Shown piece by piece: positions 42,969 to 52,214 of a DNA stretch of 64,000 bases. The stretch is taken from contig RJAE01000001.1 of NCBI GenBank assembly GCA_004000035.1, forward strand, positions 303,729-367,728, given 5' to 3'. Source of the stretch: Arthrobacter sulfonylureivorans. GTDB lineage: Bacteria; Actinomycetota; Actinomycetes; Actinomycetales; Micrococcaceae. The notes beneath the pieces were generated by a model. That model searched no databases. It saw only the letters and a list, made by a program, of their open reading frames with translations, and was not told the origin of the DNA. The number at the start of each line of letters is the position of its first letter. Position 1 is the first letter of the stretch. Both the position numbers and the translations under genes were made by a program.

Positions 42969-43193
42969 TTAGGGGGCGCCGAAACCGACGGGGCGGGGAC
43001 CTTCGGCGCCGATTTCGATGTAGGCCAGGACGTTGGACGGAATGATGACCAGGCGGCCCTTGGCATCGGTCAGGCGCAGTTCGGCACCGCCGTTCATGGC
43101 CCGGCTGGCAATCTCGGCCACTTCGTCCGGCGACTGCGCCGAATCGAGCACGATTTCACGGCCGACGTTCTGCATGCCGATCTTGACTTCCAC
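42969..43193 (-). CDS. DUF3107 small protein (TB9.4-like)
   Basis: Protein of 74 residues: MEVKIGMQNVGREIVLDSAQSPDEVAEIASRAMNG, then a beta-rich LRLTDAKGRLVIIPSNVLAYIEIG. This is the conserved actinobacterial DUF3107 pattern, known in mycobacteria as TB9.4/Rv3208A next to a TetR regulator, as here. GTG at 43193 has GGAGG upstream in mRNA sense. Function unknown. Confidence 0.92.
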   Translation of the reverse strand: MEVKIGMQNVGREIVLDSAQSPDEVAEIASRAMNGGAELRLTDAKGRLVIIPSNVLAYIEIGAEGPRPVGFGAP

Positions 43194-43250
43194 GCTGATG
43201 CCTCCTGCTTGAATGCTGTTGCGGGTAGGTTCCCTACTGGCGAATCTATC

Positions 43251-43868
43251 CTAGGGTTCCTTCGGGAAGCGTGAAATTCCGCGCCAAGCTAAACGGTAGA
43301 TCAGTTCGCTGGCGGCGTCTTGGTCCAGATCGCCACCGGCACGCAGCCAGTGCCGCGCACTGATCTGCGCCATGCCGGCCAGGGCGCGGCCCAGCAGCGT
43401 CGCCTCGACCTCGGACAGCTTGGTGTCTTCGGCGATGACTTCGGCGATGGCGCTGGCCAGCCTCGCGTTGAAGTCCTCCAGCCGGGAGCTGACATCGGGA
43501 TCGTTGTTCAGATCGGATTCAAAGACCAGCCGGTGTGCCTGGCTGTCCTGCGAGATGAACTGGTAGTAGGCACGAATGGTGGCGTGTACCCGCAGCTTGT
43601 TGTCCGTGGTCGAATTCAGCGCGGCCATCAACATGGCGTTCAGCGATTCCAAATGGTGATCCAGCAGCGCCAGATACAGCTCCCGCTTGCCCGGGAAGTG
43701 CTGGTAGAGCACCGGCTTGCTCACGTGTGCGGCGTCGGCGATCTCGTCCATCGCCGCGGCGTGATAGCCGTGCGCCACGAACACCTCGTGCGCCGCCTGC
43801 AGCAACTGGCGCCGCCGTTCCTCCCGGGGCAGTCGGGTGGGCCTGGCGGCGGGGCGGGGTTCTGTCAT
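43251..43868 (-). CDS. TetR-family transcriptional regulator
   Basis: Repressor-type regulator of 205 residues. The N-terminal helix-turn-helix is RRRQLLQAAHEVFVAHGYHAAAMDEIADAAHVSKPVLYQHFPGKRELYLALLDHH (~18-72). The C-terminal ligand domain is helical (FISQDSQAHRLVFESDL, RALAGMAQISARHWL). ATG at 43868 is used; GTG at 43871 would add one residue. It is adjacent to DUF3107 on the same strand and divergent from moeZ, an arrangement also in mycobacteria (Rv3208), where the ligand is unknown to me. Confidence 0.92.
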   Translation of the reverse strand: MTEPRPAARPTRLPREERRRQLLQAAHEVFVAHGYHAAAMDEIADAAHVSKPVLYQHFPGKRELYLALLDHHLESLNAMLMAALNSTTDNKLRVHATIRAYYQFISQDSQAHRLVFESDLNNDPDVSSRLEDFNARLASAIAEVIAEDTKLSEVEATLLGRALAGMAQISARHWLRAGGDLDQDAASELIYRLAWRGISRFPKEP

Positions 43869-43985
43869 CACGGCGGTACACGGCCTCTTCCGGCGCTCGG
43901 TGAGTAAACCAGCGCCACAATGCAGTAGGTGTCAGTCCCGACCAGTTTACGCACCAGTAACCGCCCAGCGGCGTAGATTGGAACA

Positions 43986-45170
43986 ATGACCACCCAGGAA
44001 ACCGGGCAGCTGCCGCCGCTGGTGGAACCGGCCGCGGCGCTCAGCAAGGACGAGACCGAACGGTACTCGCGGCATTTGATCATTCCGGAAGTAGGCATGA
44101 TTGGCCAACTGCGGCTGAAAAACGCCAAAGTGCTGGTGATCGGTGCCGGCGGCCTGGGCTCGCCGGCCATGCTGTATCTGGCGGCAGCCGGCGTGGGCCG
44201 CATTGGAATTGTGGACGACGACGAGGTGGAGGTTAGCAACCTGCAGCGCCAGGTCATCCACGGCGTGGCCGACCTGGGGCGCAGCAAGGCGGCCTCGGCC
44301 CGGGACAGCATTCTGGCGCTGAACCCCGGGGTGGACGTGGTGCTGCACGAGGTCCGGCTGGATTCGGGCAATGCGCTGGAAATCTTCGCCGGATACGACG
44401 TGATCCTGGACGGCACGGACAATTTCGCCACCCGGTATCTGGTCAACGATGCCGCCGCGCTGCTGGGCAAACCCTACGTGTGGGGTTCCATCCTCAGATT
44501 CGACGGACAGGTCAGCGTCTTCTGGGACGCCTACGGTCCGAACTACCGCGATCTCTACCCGGAGGCGCCCCCGCCGGGTTCGGTCCCGTCGTGCGCCGAG
44601 GGAGGCGTGCTGGGTGTGCTGTGCGCGCAGATCGGCTCCGTGATGGTCAATGAAGCGATCAAGCTAATCACCGGGATCGGTCAGACACTGCTGGGCCGCG
44701 TGCTGGTCTTCAACGCCCTCCAGATGAGCTGGCGCGAGCTGAAGGTGCGCAAGGACCCGGACGCCGAGCCGATCACCCGGCTGGTCGACTACGAGGCCTT
44801 TTGCGGGGTGGCGTCGACGCGTGAAGTGGACAGCGACCACGCCGTGGACGCCCGCACCCTGTCCCGCATGCTGGCTGAGCGAGATGCCGGCAAACGGGAT
44901 TTCCAGCTGATTGACGTCCGGGAGCCCGGTGAGTACGAGGTAGTCAACATTCCCGGGGCGGTGATGATCCCGAAGGGCCGGATCCTGTCCGGCGAGGCCC
45001 TCGATGACCTGCCGCGGGAGCAGGACCTGGTGTTCCACTGCAAGTCGGGGGGCCGCTCATCCGAGGTGCTGGAGAACCTGCTGGCGCAGGGCTACACCCG
45101 GGTGTCCCACCTGGACGGAGGAATCCTGGCCTGGGTCAGGGACGTGGAGCCCGCCAAGCCGGTGTACTGA
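43986..45170 (+). CDS. moeZ: Adenylyltransferase/sulfurtransferase MoeZ (ThiF + rhodanese)
   Basis: Two-domain enzyme of 394 residues that adenylates and then thiocarboxylates small sulfur carriers (MoaD, ThiS or CysO types). The E1-like ThiF domain (~25-260) has VIGAGGLGSPAMLYLAAAGVGRIGIVDDDEVEVSNLQRQ and DGTDNFATRYLVND, with PSCAEGGVLG. The C-terminal rhodanese (~285-390) has IDVREPGEYEVVNIPGA and the active-site loop CKSGGRS. Both halves look intact. It is divergent from the TetR gene and converges on hemA. No moaD or cysO gene is adjacent. Confidence 0.94.
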   Translation: MTTQETGQLPPLVEPAAALSKDETERYSRHLIIPEVGMIGQLRLKNAKVLVIGAGGLGSPAMLYLAAAGVGRIGIVDDDEVEVSNLQRQVIHGVADLGRSKAASARDSILALNPGVDVVLHEVRLDSGNALEIFAGYDVILDGTDNFATRYLVNDAAALLGKPYVWGSILRFDGQVSVFWDAYGPNYRDLYPEAPPPGSVPSCAEGGVLGVLCAQIGSVMVNEAIKLITGIGQTLLGRVLVFNALQMSWRELKVRKDPDAEPITRLVDYEAFCGVASTREVDSDHAVDARTLSRMLAERDAGKRDFQLIDVREPGEYEVVNIPGAVMIPKGRILSGEALDDLPREQDLVFHCKSGGRSSEVLENLLAQGYTRVSHLDGGILAWVRDVEPAKPVY

Positions 45171-45218
45171 GGCCGCGCCCGCCGAGATGAGGCCAGGCCG
45201 CTGACCTCAGGCGGCGGA

Positions 45219-46550
45219 TCAGGCGGTGGCTGCGTCGTCGTCGTGCACCAGTGCCACGGGACAGGAGGCGGCATCCGCGGCCGCCGGCAGCGCCGGCTCC
45301 TCCACCGTGATGCCGTACAGCGCTTCCAGCGCGGCAACGTAGCGGTCCTGCTCGCCGTTGGCGGCAAGTTCGCGGGCCCGCACGGTGGGCAGGTGCAGCA
45401 GCTGCTTGACCATGCGGCGCATGGCGAATTCGACTTCCTGGGCCGGGCCGGTGCAGCCGTGCTGGGAGCGGACCTTTTCCAGTTCGCTCTCCAGCACCTG
45501 CATGGTGTGTTTGCGCAGCGCCACGATGGCCGAATCCACGCTGCGTGCCTGCTGGCTGGCTTCGAAGCTGCGGGCCGCGGTGGCTACGATTTCCGCCGCC
45601 TGCTGGACCGATTCCGCCTGTTCCTCGGGCGCGGCCATGCGCACGGATTCCAGCGTGATCAGCTCCACGCCCTCCAAGCCACCAACGGCAGGTTCGAAGT
45701 CGTGGCTCAGCGCCAGGTCAATGATGGTCAGCGGCTTCTCCACGCCGGTGCGCACGCGGGCCACGCGGTCCGCGCTGACCTGGTTGTCGCCGCCGCTGCA
45801 GCCGATGACTACGTCGGCTGCGGCGATGGCCGGGCCCAACGCGGTATGCGTCAACGGGGTCCCGCCGCGGGTTTCGGTGAAGGTTTCGGCGCGTCCGGAC
45901 GAGGAATAGACGCTGATCTGGCTGCAACCGCGCTCACGCAGCAGCGCCATGGTGGCCCCGGCGTACGCGCCGGTTCCGAAGAGCACGACCTGCTTGCCCG
46001 ACCAGTCTTTGTCCGCCGCCAGATCCGTGGCCAGATCGAGGGCGACGGAAACGATCGAGAGCCCGCGGCCGCCGAGCGCGGTCTGCGTGCCGACGTCCTT
46101 GGCTGTGCGGGACGCGGTCTGGAACAAGCGGACCAGGCCGCCGCTGGCCGTACCCTTCTCCTGCGCTTCGATCAGCGCCCGGCGAACCTGGCCGGCCACT
46201 TCGCGTTCGCCGACAACGGCCGAATCAAGGCCGGCCCCGACGGCGAACAAGTGGCGGGCAACGTCCTCGCCGGTATTCAGGTCGAAGGAGTCGGCAACCA
46301 GCGATTCGTCCAGGCCCGAGCTGCGGCTGATCTGTTCGATCAGGGCGGCGCGGGCGGATTCCAGATCGGATTCGCTCTCGGCCTCGCAGTACACTTCCAC
46401 CCGGTTGCAGGTGGCCAGGACAACGGCGCCGGCGACCGGGGACCCGTCCGCGAGCACGTCTGTATCGATCCGGGAGGTGCCGGCGCTCAGGCGGGCCACC
46501 ATTTCCAGATCGACCTTGGAATGAGTTGCAACGAGTGAAAGTAAGACCAC
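45219..46550 (-). CDS. hemA: Glutamyl-tRNA reductase HemA
   Basis: NADPH-dependent enzyme of 443 residues that reduces glutamyl-tRNA to glutamate-1-semialdehyde, the first committed and normally rate-setting step of heme synthesis. The catalytic Cys is in [13 protein letters not shown] (~residue 48). Further landmarks are [25 protein letters not shown], the NADPH domain [17 protein letters not shown] and the C-terminal dimerisation helix ([21 protein letters not shown]). GTG at 46550 gives [16 protein letters not shown]. It is divergent from hemE, so one 190-bp region can control both arms of the pathway. Confidence 0.96.
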   Translation of the reverse strand: MVLLSLVATHSKVDLEMVARLSAGTSRIDTDVLADGSPVAGAVVLATCNRVEVYCEAESESDLESARAALIEQISRSSGLDESLVADSFDLNTGEDVARHLFAVGAGLDSAVVGEREVAGQVRRALIEAQEKGTASGGLVRLFQTASRTAKDVGTQTALGGRGLSIVSVALDLATDLAADKDWSGKQVVLFGTGAYAGATMALLRERGCSQISVYSSSGRAETFTETRGGTPLTHTALGPAIAAADVVIGCSGGDNQVSADRVARVRTGVEKPLTIIDLALSHDFEPAVGGLEGVELITLESVRMAAPEEQAESVQQAAEIVATAARSFEASQQARSVDSAIVALRKHTMQVLESELEKVRSQHGCTGPAQEVEFAMRRMVKQLLHLPTVRARELAANGEQDRYVAALEALYGITVEEPALPAAADAASCPVALVHDDDAATA

Positions 46551-46602
46551 AGCGCCTCTATCTTAGCGGGAAGGAAGCCTCAGCTCATTCAAGCTTCGCC
46601 CA

Positions 46603-46620
46603 TTAACCCTGCGTTAACCC
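46603..46620. promoter_or_regulatory. TTAACCC direct repeat in the hemA-hemE intergenic region
   Basis: TTAACCC occurs at 46603-46609 and 46614-46620, one helical turn apart, in the gap between divergent heme genes. It may be an operator; no regulator is assigned. Confidence 0.25.
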
Positions 46621-46741
46621 GCAGTCAGCGGCACCGGCGGCGGTGATATTGCCCACTCCGGCCTGCGGGAAGCCGGATTATGGCCGGGTGCGGTTCCTTC
46701 GGGTTGGCCAGAAGTGCGGCCGCTGGATGAGAATCTATGTC

Positions 46742-47803
46742 ATGACACTGAATGCTTCCCATCCCTTGGTGGACGGGCGTACCGCCGACTCCGACCTGAT
46801 CACCGCCTACCGCGGCGGCAAGCCCGGCCGCCGTCCCGTCTGGTTCATGCGGCAGGCCGGGCGGTCGCTGCCCGAATACCGGGAAGTACGCCAGGGCATC
46901 GCCATGCTCGATTCCTGCCTGAAACCGGAGCTTGCCGCCGAGATCACGCTGCAGCCGGTGCGGCGCCACGATGTGGACGCCGGAATCTTCTTCTCCGACA
47001 TTGTCATCCCGCTGAAGCTGGCCGGGGTGGATGTGGACATCGTTCCCGGCGTCGGACCCGTCCTAGGCGCCCCGGTCCGCACCGCCGCCGACGTCGCGGC
47101 GTTGCCTGAGCTGACGGACGAGGCGCTGGAACCGATCCGTGAAGCGGTCCGGCTGACCGTGGCGGAGCTCGGCAAGAAGCCGTTGATCGGTTTCGCCGGC
47201 GCACCGTTTACGCTCGCGGCGTACATGGTGGAGGGCCGGCCGTCCCGCGACCACCTGGGTCCCCGCACCATGATGCATTCGGACCCGGAGACCTGGAACG
47301 CGCTGGCCGCTTGGGCCGCCGACGCGTCCGGCAAGTTCCTGCGCGCCCAACTGGAAGCGGGAGCCAGCGCCGGGCAGCTGTTCGATTCCTGGGCCGGTTC
47401 GCTGTCGCTGGCGGACTACCGGCGGCGGGTGGCGCCGGCGTCGACCCGCGCCCTTGACCATGTCCGCGACCTGGGTGTCCCGCTGGTCCACTTCGGCACC
47501 GGCACCTCGGAGCTGCTGGTCGCCATGCGCGACGTCGGTGCCGACGTGATCGGCGTCGACTACCGGCTGCCGCTGGACGAGGCGAACCGACGGCTGGGCG
47601 GCCGCACGCCGCTGCAGGGCAACATCGATCCGGCGCTGTTGTCGGCACCGTGGGAGGTCCTCGAGGCCCACGTCCGCGATGTGCTGGCCGCCGGCAGCAC
47701 CGCTCCCGGCCACGTGGTCAACCTGGGCCACGGCGTGCCGCCGGAGACCGACCCGGCGGTGCTGACCCGCGTGGTCGAGCTGATCCACTCGGTGGCTCCG
47801 TAA
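46742..47803 (+). CDS. hemE: Uroporphyrinogen III decarboxylase HemE
   Basis: Cofactor-free enzyme of 353 residues that converts uroporphyrinogen III to coproporphyrinogen III. The N-terminal signature RPVWFMRQAGRSLPEYRE is exact for the family. Active-site Asp lies in GIFFSDIVIPLKLAGVDV, and GFAGAPFTLAAYMVEG and QLFDSWAGSLSLADY are typical. ATG at 46742 gives MTLNASHPLVDGRTADSDLI; ATG at 46727 would add five residues. It is the first gene of the rightward heme operon; cgoX starts two bases after its stop. Confidence 0.96.
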   Translation: MTLNASHPLVDGRTADSDLITAYRGGKPGRRPVWFMRQAGRSLPEYREVRQGIAMLDSCLKPELAAEITLQPVRRHDVDAGIFFSDIVIPLKLAGVDVDIVPGVGPVLGAPVRTAADVAALPELTDEALEPIREAVRLTVAELGKKPLIGFAGAPFTLAAYMVEGRPSRDHLGPRTMMHSDPETWNALAAWAADASGKFLRAQLEAGASAGQLFDSWAGSLSLADYRRRVAPASTRALDHVRDLGVPLVHFGTGTSELLVAMRDVGADVIGVDYRLPLDEANRRLGGRTPLQGNIDPALLSAPWEVLEAHVRDVLAAGSTAPGHVVNLGHGVPPETDPAVLTRVVELIHSVAP

Positions 47804-47805
47804 CC

Positions 47806-49281
47806 ATGCAGCACCCGGCCCCGCAGCACGCATCCGGCCGCCCCGAACGACAGGGCGGGCGCAAGCCCAAGCCGAGCACCGCCGTCGTTATCGGTGGCGG
47901 AATAGCCGGTCTGGTGTCCGCGCGTGAGCTGGCCTTGGCCGGCGTGGAGGTGACGGTCCTGGAGCGCAGCCCCAGGTTCGGTGGCTGCGTGACGCGGCAC
48001 GAAGTGGGCGGGCTGACCCTCGACGCCGGTGCCGAGTCGTTTGCCACCCGCTCCAGCGTGGTCTCCGACCTCGTCGCCGAACTGGGGCTGGGCGCCGAAC
48101 TGGTGCAACCGAACCCGGCCGGTGCCTGGATCCAGCTGCCCGACGGCGCGCAGCGGCTGCCCAAGACGGGCGTGCTCGGCATCCCCGCGGACCTCTCGGA
48201 TCCGGACGTGGTGCGGGCGATCGGCCGCCGGGCCGCGCTGCGCGCTTCCGGCGACAAGGTCATGCCGCTGGGATCGTTGCTGCGCCGCGAGCAGCTCAGC
48301 CTGGGCGAGCTGGTGCGCACCCGAATGGGCGATGCGGTGCTCCAGAAGCTGGTGGCACCGGTGGTGGGCGGAGTGTATTCGGCGGATCCGGATGTGCTGG
48401 AAGTGGATTCGGTGATGCCTGGGCTGCGTGCCTCGGTTGCCTCGCACGGGTCGCTGACTGCCGCGGTGCGTGCCATCCGCAAGGCGGCCCCGGCCGGATC
48501 GAACGTGGCAGGCATTGCCGGCGGAATGGGGCGGTTGACCGAGGCGCTGCTGGCGGATCTGAAGACCCGCCACGTTTCGCTGCATGCAGGAGCGGCGGCC
48601 ACCGCCGTCACCAAGCACGACGACGGGTGGCTGGTGGAGTCTGCGGCGGGCACCTTCACAGCCGACGCGGTGATGATGGCCGCCGACGGCGGTGCCGCTG
48701 TCCGCCTGCTGGCCGGCACGGTGCCGGGCCTGACCGGGCTGGAACCCGAAGCGGGGCCCTCGGTGGCGCTGGTGACGCTGGTGGTGGACCTGCCGGAGCT
48801 GGATGCCATGCCGCGCGGCACCGGTCTGCTGGTGGCGCCGTCGGTGCAAAACGTCAAAGCGAAGGCGCTCACCCATGCCACCGCCAAGTGGCCGTGGCTG
48901 GCGGACGAAGCGGGTCCGGGCAGCCACGTGCTGCGGCTGTCCTTTGGACGTGCGGTGGGGCAGCAGGACGCCGAGGACTTCACCGGCTGGAACGACGACG
49001 AGCTCTACCGGCAGGCGCTGGCTGATGCCAGCTCGCTGATGGGTGTGGGCATCGGCGATGACGACGTGGTGGGTTGGAAGGTGGTGCGCTGGATCGGTGC
49101 GCTGCCGTCCGCAACGGTGGGGCACCGCGACCGGGTGGCCGCGGTACGCCGCGAACTGGCTGCCCATACCGGGGTGGACGTGACCGGCGCCTGGCTCGCC
49201 GGCACCGGTTTGGTGGCGGTGGTGGGCGATGCACGCCGCCGCGCGCGCGAGCTCGCCGCCCGGCTGCAACCCGCAGCCTGA
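47806..49281 (+). CDS. cgoX: Coproporphyrinogen III oxidase (CgoX, formerly HemY/HemG)
   Basis: FAD enzyme of 491 residues. In actinobacteria with ChdC it oxidises coproporphyrinogen III to coproporphyrin III, not protoporphyrinogen as the old name implies. The dinucleotide motif VVIGGGIAGLVSARELALAGVEVTVLE begins near residue 27. FGGCVTRHEVGGLTLDAGAESF, FGGVYSADP-like VVGGVYSADPDVLEV, GGMGRLTEALL and the closing GTGLVAVVGDARRRARELAARL fit the oxidase. Start MQHPAPQHA is two bases after the hemE stop. An AT-rich perfect palindrome begins at its last base. Confidence 0.94.
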   Translation: MQHPAPQHASGRPERQGGRKPKPSTAVVIGGGIAGLVSARELALAGVEVTVLERSPRFGGCVTRHEVGGLTLDAGAESFATRSSVVSDLVAELGLGAELVQPNPAGAWIQLPDGAQRLPKTGVLGIPADLSDPDVVRAIGRRAALRASGDKVMPLGSLLRREQLSLGELVRTRMGDAVLQKLVAPVVGGVYSADPDVLEVDSVMPGLRASVASHGSLTAAVRAIRKAAPAGSNVAGIAGGMGRLTEALLADLKTRHVSLHAGAAATAVTKHDDGWLVESAAGTFTADAVMMAADGGAAVRLLAGTVPGLTGLEPEAGPSVALVTLVVDLPELDAMPRGTGLLVAPSVQNVKAKALTHATAKWPWLADEAGPGSHVLRLSFGRAVGQQDAEDFTGWNDDELYRQALADASSLMGVGIGDDDVVGWKVVRWIGALPSATVGHRDRVAAVRRELAAHTGVDVTGAWLAGTGLVAVVGDARRRARELAARLQPAA

Positions 49282-49304
49282 TCTTCTACAATGTGTAGAA
49301 GATC
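49280..49304. promoter_or_regulatory. Perfect AT-rich palindrome between cgoX and chdC
   Basis: Arm GATCTTCTACA (49280-49290) is followed by ATG and the exact complement (49294-49304), then TAGTTTT. The sequence is strikingly AT-rich here. It could be an operator for chdC (it contains a TACA...TGTA core) or a terminator hairpin; the 3-nt spacer makes a hairpin loop tight. Confidence 0.5.
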
Positions 49305-49346
49305 TAGTTTTCGATTAATTACGATGCAGAAGGCAGACTGGTAAGC

Positions 49347-50054
49347 ATGAGCGAATCGGCAAAGTCAGAGTCAGCAACCACCGCCGCCGGCGGCACCGAC
49401 GAGGAGCTGTTCTACACCCTCTGGACGGTTTTCAAGCGCACCGGTGCGCCGGCAGATCCGTCCGCTGTGGCGGCGTTCGATGAAACGGTTGCAGAACTGG
49501 CCGGCCGCAAGGTCACGCTGCGCGGCGCCTACGATGTCTCCGCCATGCGCGAGGATGCCGACGTGATGATCTGGCTGCACGGCCCGCAGCCTGACGAACT
49601 CCAGGCCGCTGTGCGCGCCATCCGCCGCACCGGGCTGTTCGCCGCCACCGAACTGGTCTGGTCCGCGATGGGCGTCCACCGCGACGCCGAGTTCAGCAAG
49701 AACCACGCGCCGGCCTTCTCTCTCGGCAAGGAGCCGGAAGCCTGGCTCTGCGTCTACCCGTTCGTGCGCTCCTACGAGTGGTACCTGCTGCCTGCCGAGG
49801 AACGCGGCAAGATGCTGCGCGACCACGGTGTGCTCGGCCGGGACTTCCCGCAGGTGCTCGCCAACACCGTTGCATCCTTCGCCCTGGGCGACTGGGAATG
49901 GATCCTGGGCCTGGAAGCTCCCGAGCTGATCGACCTGGTGGACCTGATGCGCCACCTGCGCTACACGGACGCCCGCAACCATGTGCGCGAAGAGATCCCG
50001 TTCTACACCGGCAAGCGCATCAGCACCGCCGAGATCGCCGAGGTGCTGCGGTGA
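49347..50054 (+). CDS. chdC: Coproheme decarboxylase ChdC (HemQ)
   Basis: Last enzyme of the coproporphyrin-dependent heme route, 235 residues, chlorite-dismutase fold. It converts coproheme to heme b with peroxide. Landmarks: YTLWTVFKRTG, DADVMIWLHGP, AWLCVYPFVRSYEWYLLP (region of the catalytic Tyr), EERGKMLRDHGVLGRDF, and LRYTDARNHVREEIPFYTGKRIS near the end. The N-terminal ~20 residues are Ser/Ala-rich. The stop is shared with the next start (GTGA). It is preceded by an AT-rich palindrome that may give it its own regulation. Confidence 0.95.
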   Translation: MSESAKSESATTAAGGTDEELFYTLWTVFKRTGAPADPSAVAAFDETVAELAGRKVTLRGAYDVSAMREDADVMIWLHGPQPDELQAAVRAIRRTGLFAATELVWSAMGVHRDAEFSKNHAPAFSLGKEPEAWLCVYPFVRSYEWYLLPAEERGKMLRDHGVLGRDFPQVLANTVASFALGDWEWILGLEAPELIDLVDLMRHLRYTDARNHVREEIPFYTGKRISTAEIAEVLR

Positions 50055-51244
50055 GCCAGCCAGCCGAACGTTCCTTCGACCCGCGTGCGGGCGTGGCTCC
50101 CGACGGGACCATGCAGCCGAAAAGCTATGACGCCCTGCTGCTGGCCTCCTTCGGCGGGCCCGAGGGCCAGGACGACGTCATTCCGTTCCTGCGCAACGTC
50201 ACCAGCGGCCGCGGCATCCCCGACGAGCGGCTCGAGGAAGTCGCCACCCACTACCGTGCCAACGGCGACATCAGCCCGATCAACGCACAGAACCGTGCGC
50301 TGAAGTCCGCCCTGGAAGCAGAGCTGGCCCGCCGCGGGATCAACCTGCCGGTGCTTTGGGGCAACCGGAACTGGGACCCTTACATCACCGACGTTTTCAA
50401 GGAAGCGTACGACGCCGGCCACCGCCGCGTGCTGGCCTTGAGCACCAGCGCCTACTCCGGCTACTCCAGCTGCCGGCAGTACCGCGAGGACTTCGGCATG
50501 GCACTGGTGGAGACCGGGCTGGCCGGAAAGCTGGAAGTGGACAAGGTCCGCCAGTACTTCGACCACCCGGGCTTCGTGGAGCCCTTCGTGGACGGACTGG
50601 CCGAGGGGCTGAACCGGGTCCGTGCCGACCTGGCCGCCCAAGGTGCCGCGGACGCACCCGTCCACATCCTGTTTGCCACCCATTCCATTCCGATCGGGGA
50701 CGCCGAGAACGCCGGCCCGCGGGGCGTGGAGTACGAGGGCGGCAGCGCCTACGTGGCGCAGCACCTGGCCACTGCCCGCGCGGTACTGGACCGGATACCG
50801 GAAGCCGACGGCGTCGATTGGTCGTTGGTCTACCAGTCCCGCTCCGGCGCACCGCACGTGCCCTGGCTGGAACCGGACATTAACGACGCGATCGCGGAAC
50901 TGCCGGCACAAGGCGTGAAGGGCGTGGTCATCGTCCCGCTGGGCTTTGTCAGCGACCACATGGAGGTGGTCTGGGACCTGGACACCGAGGCGCTGGAAAC
51001 CTGCCGCAACCTCGGCCTGGCCGCTGCCCGCATCCCCACGCCCGGTGTGCACCAAAAATTCGTCGAGGGACTGGTGGACCTGGTCTGCGAACGGACGCTG
51101 GACCAGCACCAGGCGGAGCGTCCAGCACTGACCGCGTTGGGCCCCTGGATGGACGTCTGCATGCCCGGCTGCTGCGCCAACCGCCGCGGCGAGAAGCCGA
51201 CCGTCGCGGGGATGGATTCGACCGTCGGGGTGACGCAGCCATGA
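50051..51244 (+). CDS. cpfC: Coproporphyrin ferrochelatase CpfC (HemH)
   Basis: Inserts Fe2+ into coproporphyrin III (or protoporphyrin in other organisms). It has 397 residues. Motifs: LLLASFGGPEGQDDVIPFLRNV, WGNRNWDPYITDVF, LSTSAYSGYSSCRQY, the catalytic His in FATHSIPIG, YQSRSGAPHVPWLEPDI and VPLGFVSDHMEVVWDLD. The C-terminal DVCMPGCCANRRG cysteines match the [2Fe-2S] ligand cluster known in actinobacterial ferrochelatases. GTG at 50051 overlaps chdC by four bases and the stop overlaps hemC (ATGA). Confidence 0.95.
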   Translation: MSQPAERSFDPRAGVAPDGTMQPKSYDALLLASFGGPEGQDDVIPFLRNVTSGRGIPDERLEEVATHYRANGDISPINAQNRALKSALEAELARRGINLPVLWGNRNWDPYITDVFKEAYDAGHRRVLALSTSAYSGYSSCRQYREDFGMALVETGLAGKLEVDKVRQYFDHPGFVEPFVDGLAEGLNRVRADLAAQGAADAPVHILFATHSIPIGDAENAGPRGVEYEGGSAYVAQHLATARAVLDRIPEADGVDWSLVYQSRSGAPHVPWLEPDINDAIAELPAQGVKGVVIVPLGFVSDHMEVVWDLDTEALETCRNLGLAAARIPTPGVHQKFVEGLVDLVCERTLDQHQAERPALTALGPWMDVCMPGCCANRRGEKPTVAGMDSTVGVTQP

Positions 51245-52212
51245 CCGTGACCATCCGCGTGGGCACCCGAGCCAGCGCCCTGGCCGTCACCCAGACCACC
51301 ACCGTGGCCGAGGCCCTGGCCGCCGGGGGAGCGCTGGAGTACGAACTGGTCCGAATCAAGACCGAGGGCGACGTGCTCAAGGGACCGCTGGCCCAAATCG
51401 GCGGCACCGGTGTGTTTACCGCTGCCCTGCGCGAGGCCCTGTTGGACGACCGCTGCGACGTGGCCGTGCATTCGCTCAAGGACCTGCCCACCGGCGTGGC
51501 GGAGGGTCTGCAGATCGCCGCCATTCCGGTGCGGGTGGACGTCCGGGACGCGTTGTGCGCCCGTGACGGCCTGACCCTTGCCGAACTGCCGGCCGGTGCC
51601 AGGGTGGGCACGGGCTCGCCGCGCCGGGCAGCCCAGTTGCGCGCTGCCCGCCCCGATCTGGACGTGGTGGACATCCGCGGCAACGTGGACACCCGGCTGG
51701 GACGGGTCAAGGGGCTGACCGGTGAAGCGATGGTCGAAGGAAAGCACGCCGATCTTGACGCCGTCGTGCTCGCCGCCGCCGGCCTGGCCCGGCTGGGCCG
51801 CACCCAGCATGTAACGGAACTGCTGGATCCGTCGGTCATGCTGCCCGCTCCGGGCCAGGGTGCACTGGCTGTTGAATGCCGGGTGGCCGACGCGGCGGCC
51901 GGCACGGCATTGGCCGGCGCGCTGGCCGACTACGACGACGCGGAAAGCCGCTTGGCCGTGACCGCCGAACGCTCGCTGCTGGCACGCTTGGAAGCAGGCT
52001 GCAGCGCACCGGTGGGGGCGTTGGCGCGGGTGGAGGCCGGCACCCTGGTGCTGCGGGCAGTGGTCTGCAGCCCCGACGGCAGCCGGCTGTTGCACGGAGA
52101 GCAGCAGGTGCAGGCCGCCGGAGCCGAAGAGGCTGTGGCGTTGGGCGCCCGACTCGCTGAAGAGCTGCTCGCGCAGGGCGCCGGCGACTTGATGAGCCAG
52201 GCTGGCCACTGA
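51241..52212 (+). CDS. hemC: Porphobilinogen deaminase HemC
   Basis: Polymerises four porphobilinogens into hydroxymethylbilane, 323 residues. Motifs: RVGTRASALAVTQT, RIKTEGDVLKGPLAQIGGTGVFTAAL (substrate-binding loop), HSLKDLPTG, VGTGSPRRAAQL, IRGNVDTRLGR, and the cofactor Cys in LEAGCSAPVGALA. It overlaps cpfC by four bases (ATGA) and hemD follows after two bases, so the three are coupled. Confidence 0.96.
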   Translation: MTVTIRVGTRASALAVTQTTTVAEALAAGGALEYELVRIKTEGDVLKGPLAQIGGTGVFTAALREALLDDRCDVAVHSLKDLPTGVAEGLQIAAIPVRVDVRDALCARDGLTLAELPAGARVGTGSPRRAAQLRAARPDLDVVDIRGNVDTRLGRVKGLTGEAMVEGKHADLDAVVLAAAGLARLGRTQHVTELLDPSVMLPAPGQGALAVECRVADAAAGTALAGALADYDDAESRLAVTAERSLLARLEAGCSAPVGALARVEAGTLVLRAVVCSPDGSRLLHGEQQVQAAGAEEAVALGARLAEELLAQGAGDLMSQAGH

Positions 52213-52214
52213 TC

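Noticed and set aside
47560-49269. 569-codon frame antisense to cgoX
   Set aside because: The product is low-complexity His/Arg/Gly-rich sequence and lies opposite a clear oxidase gene.
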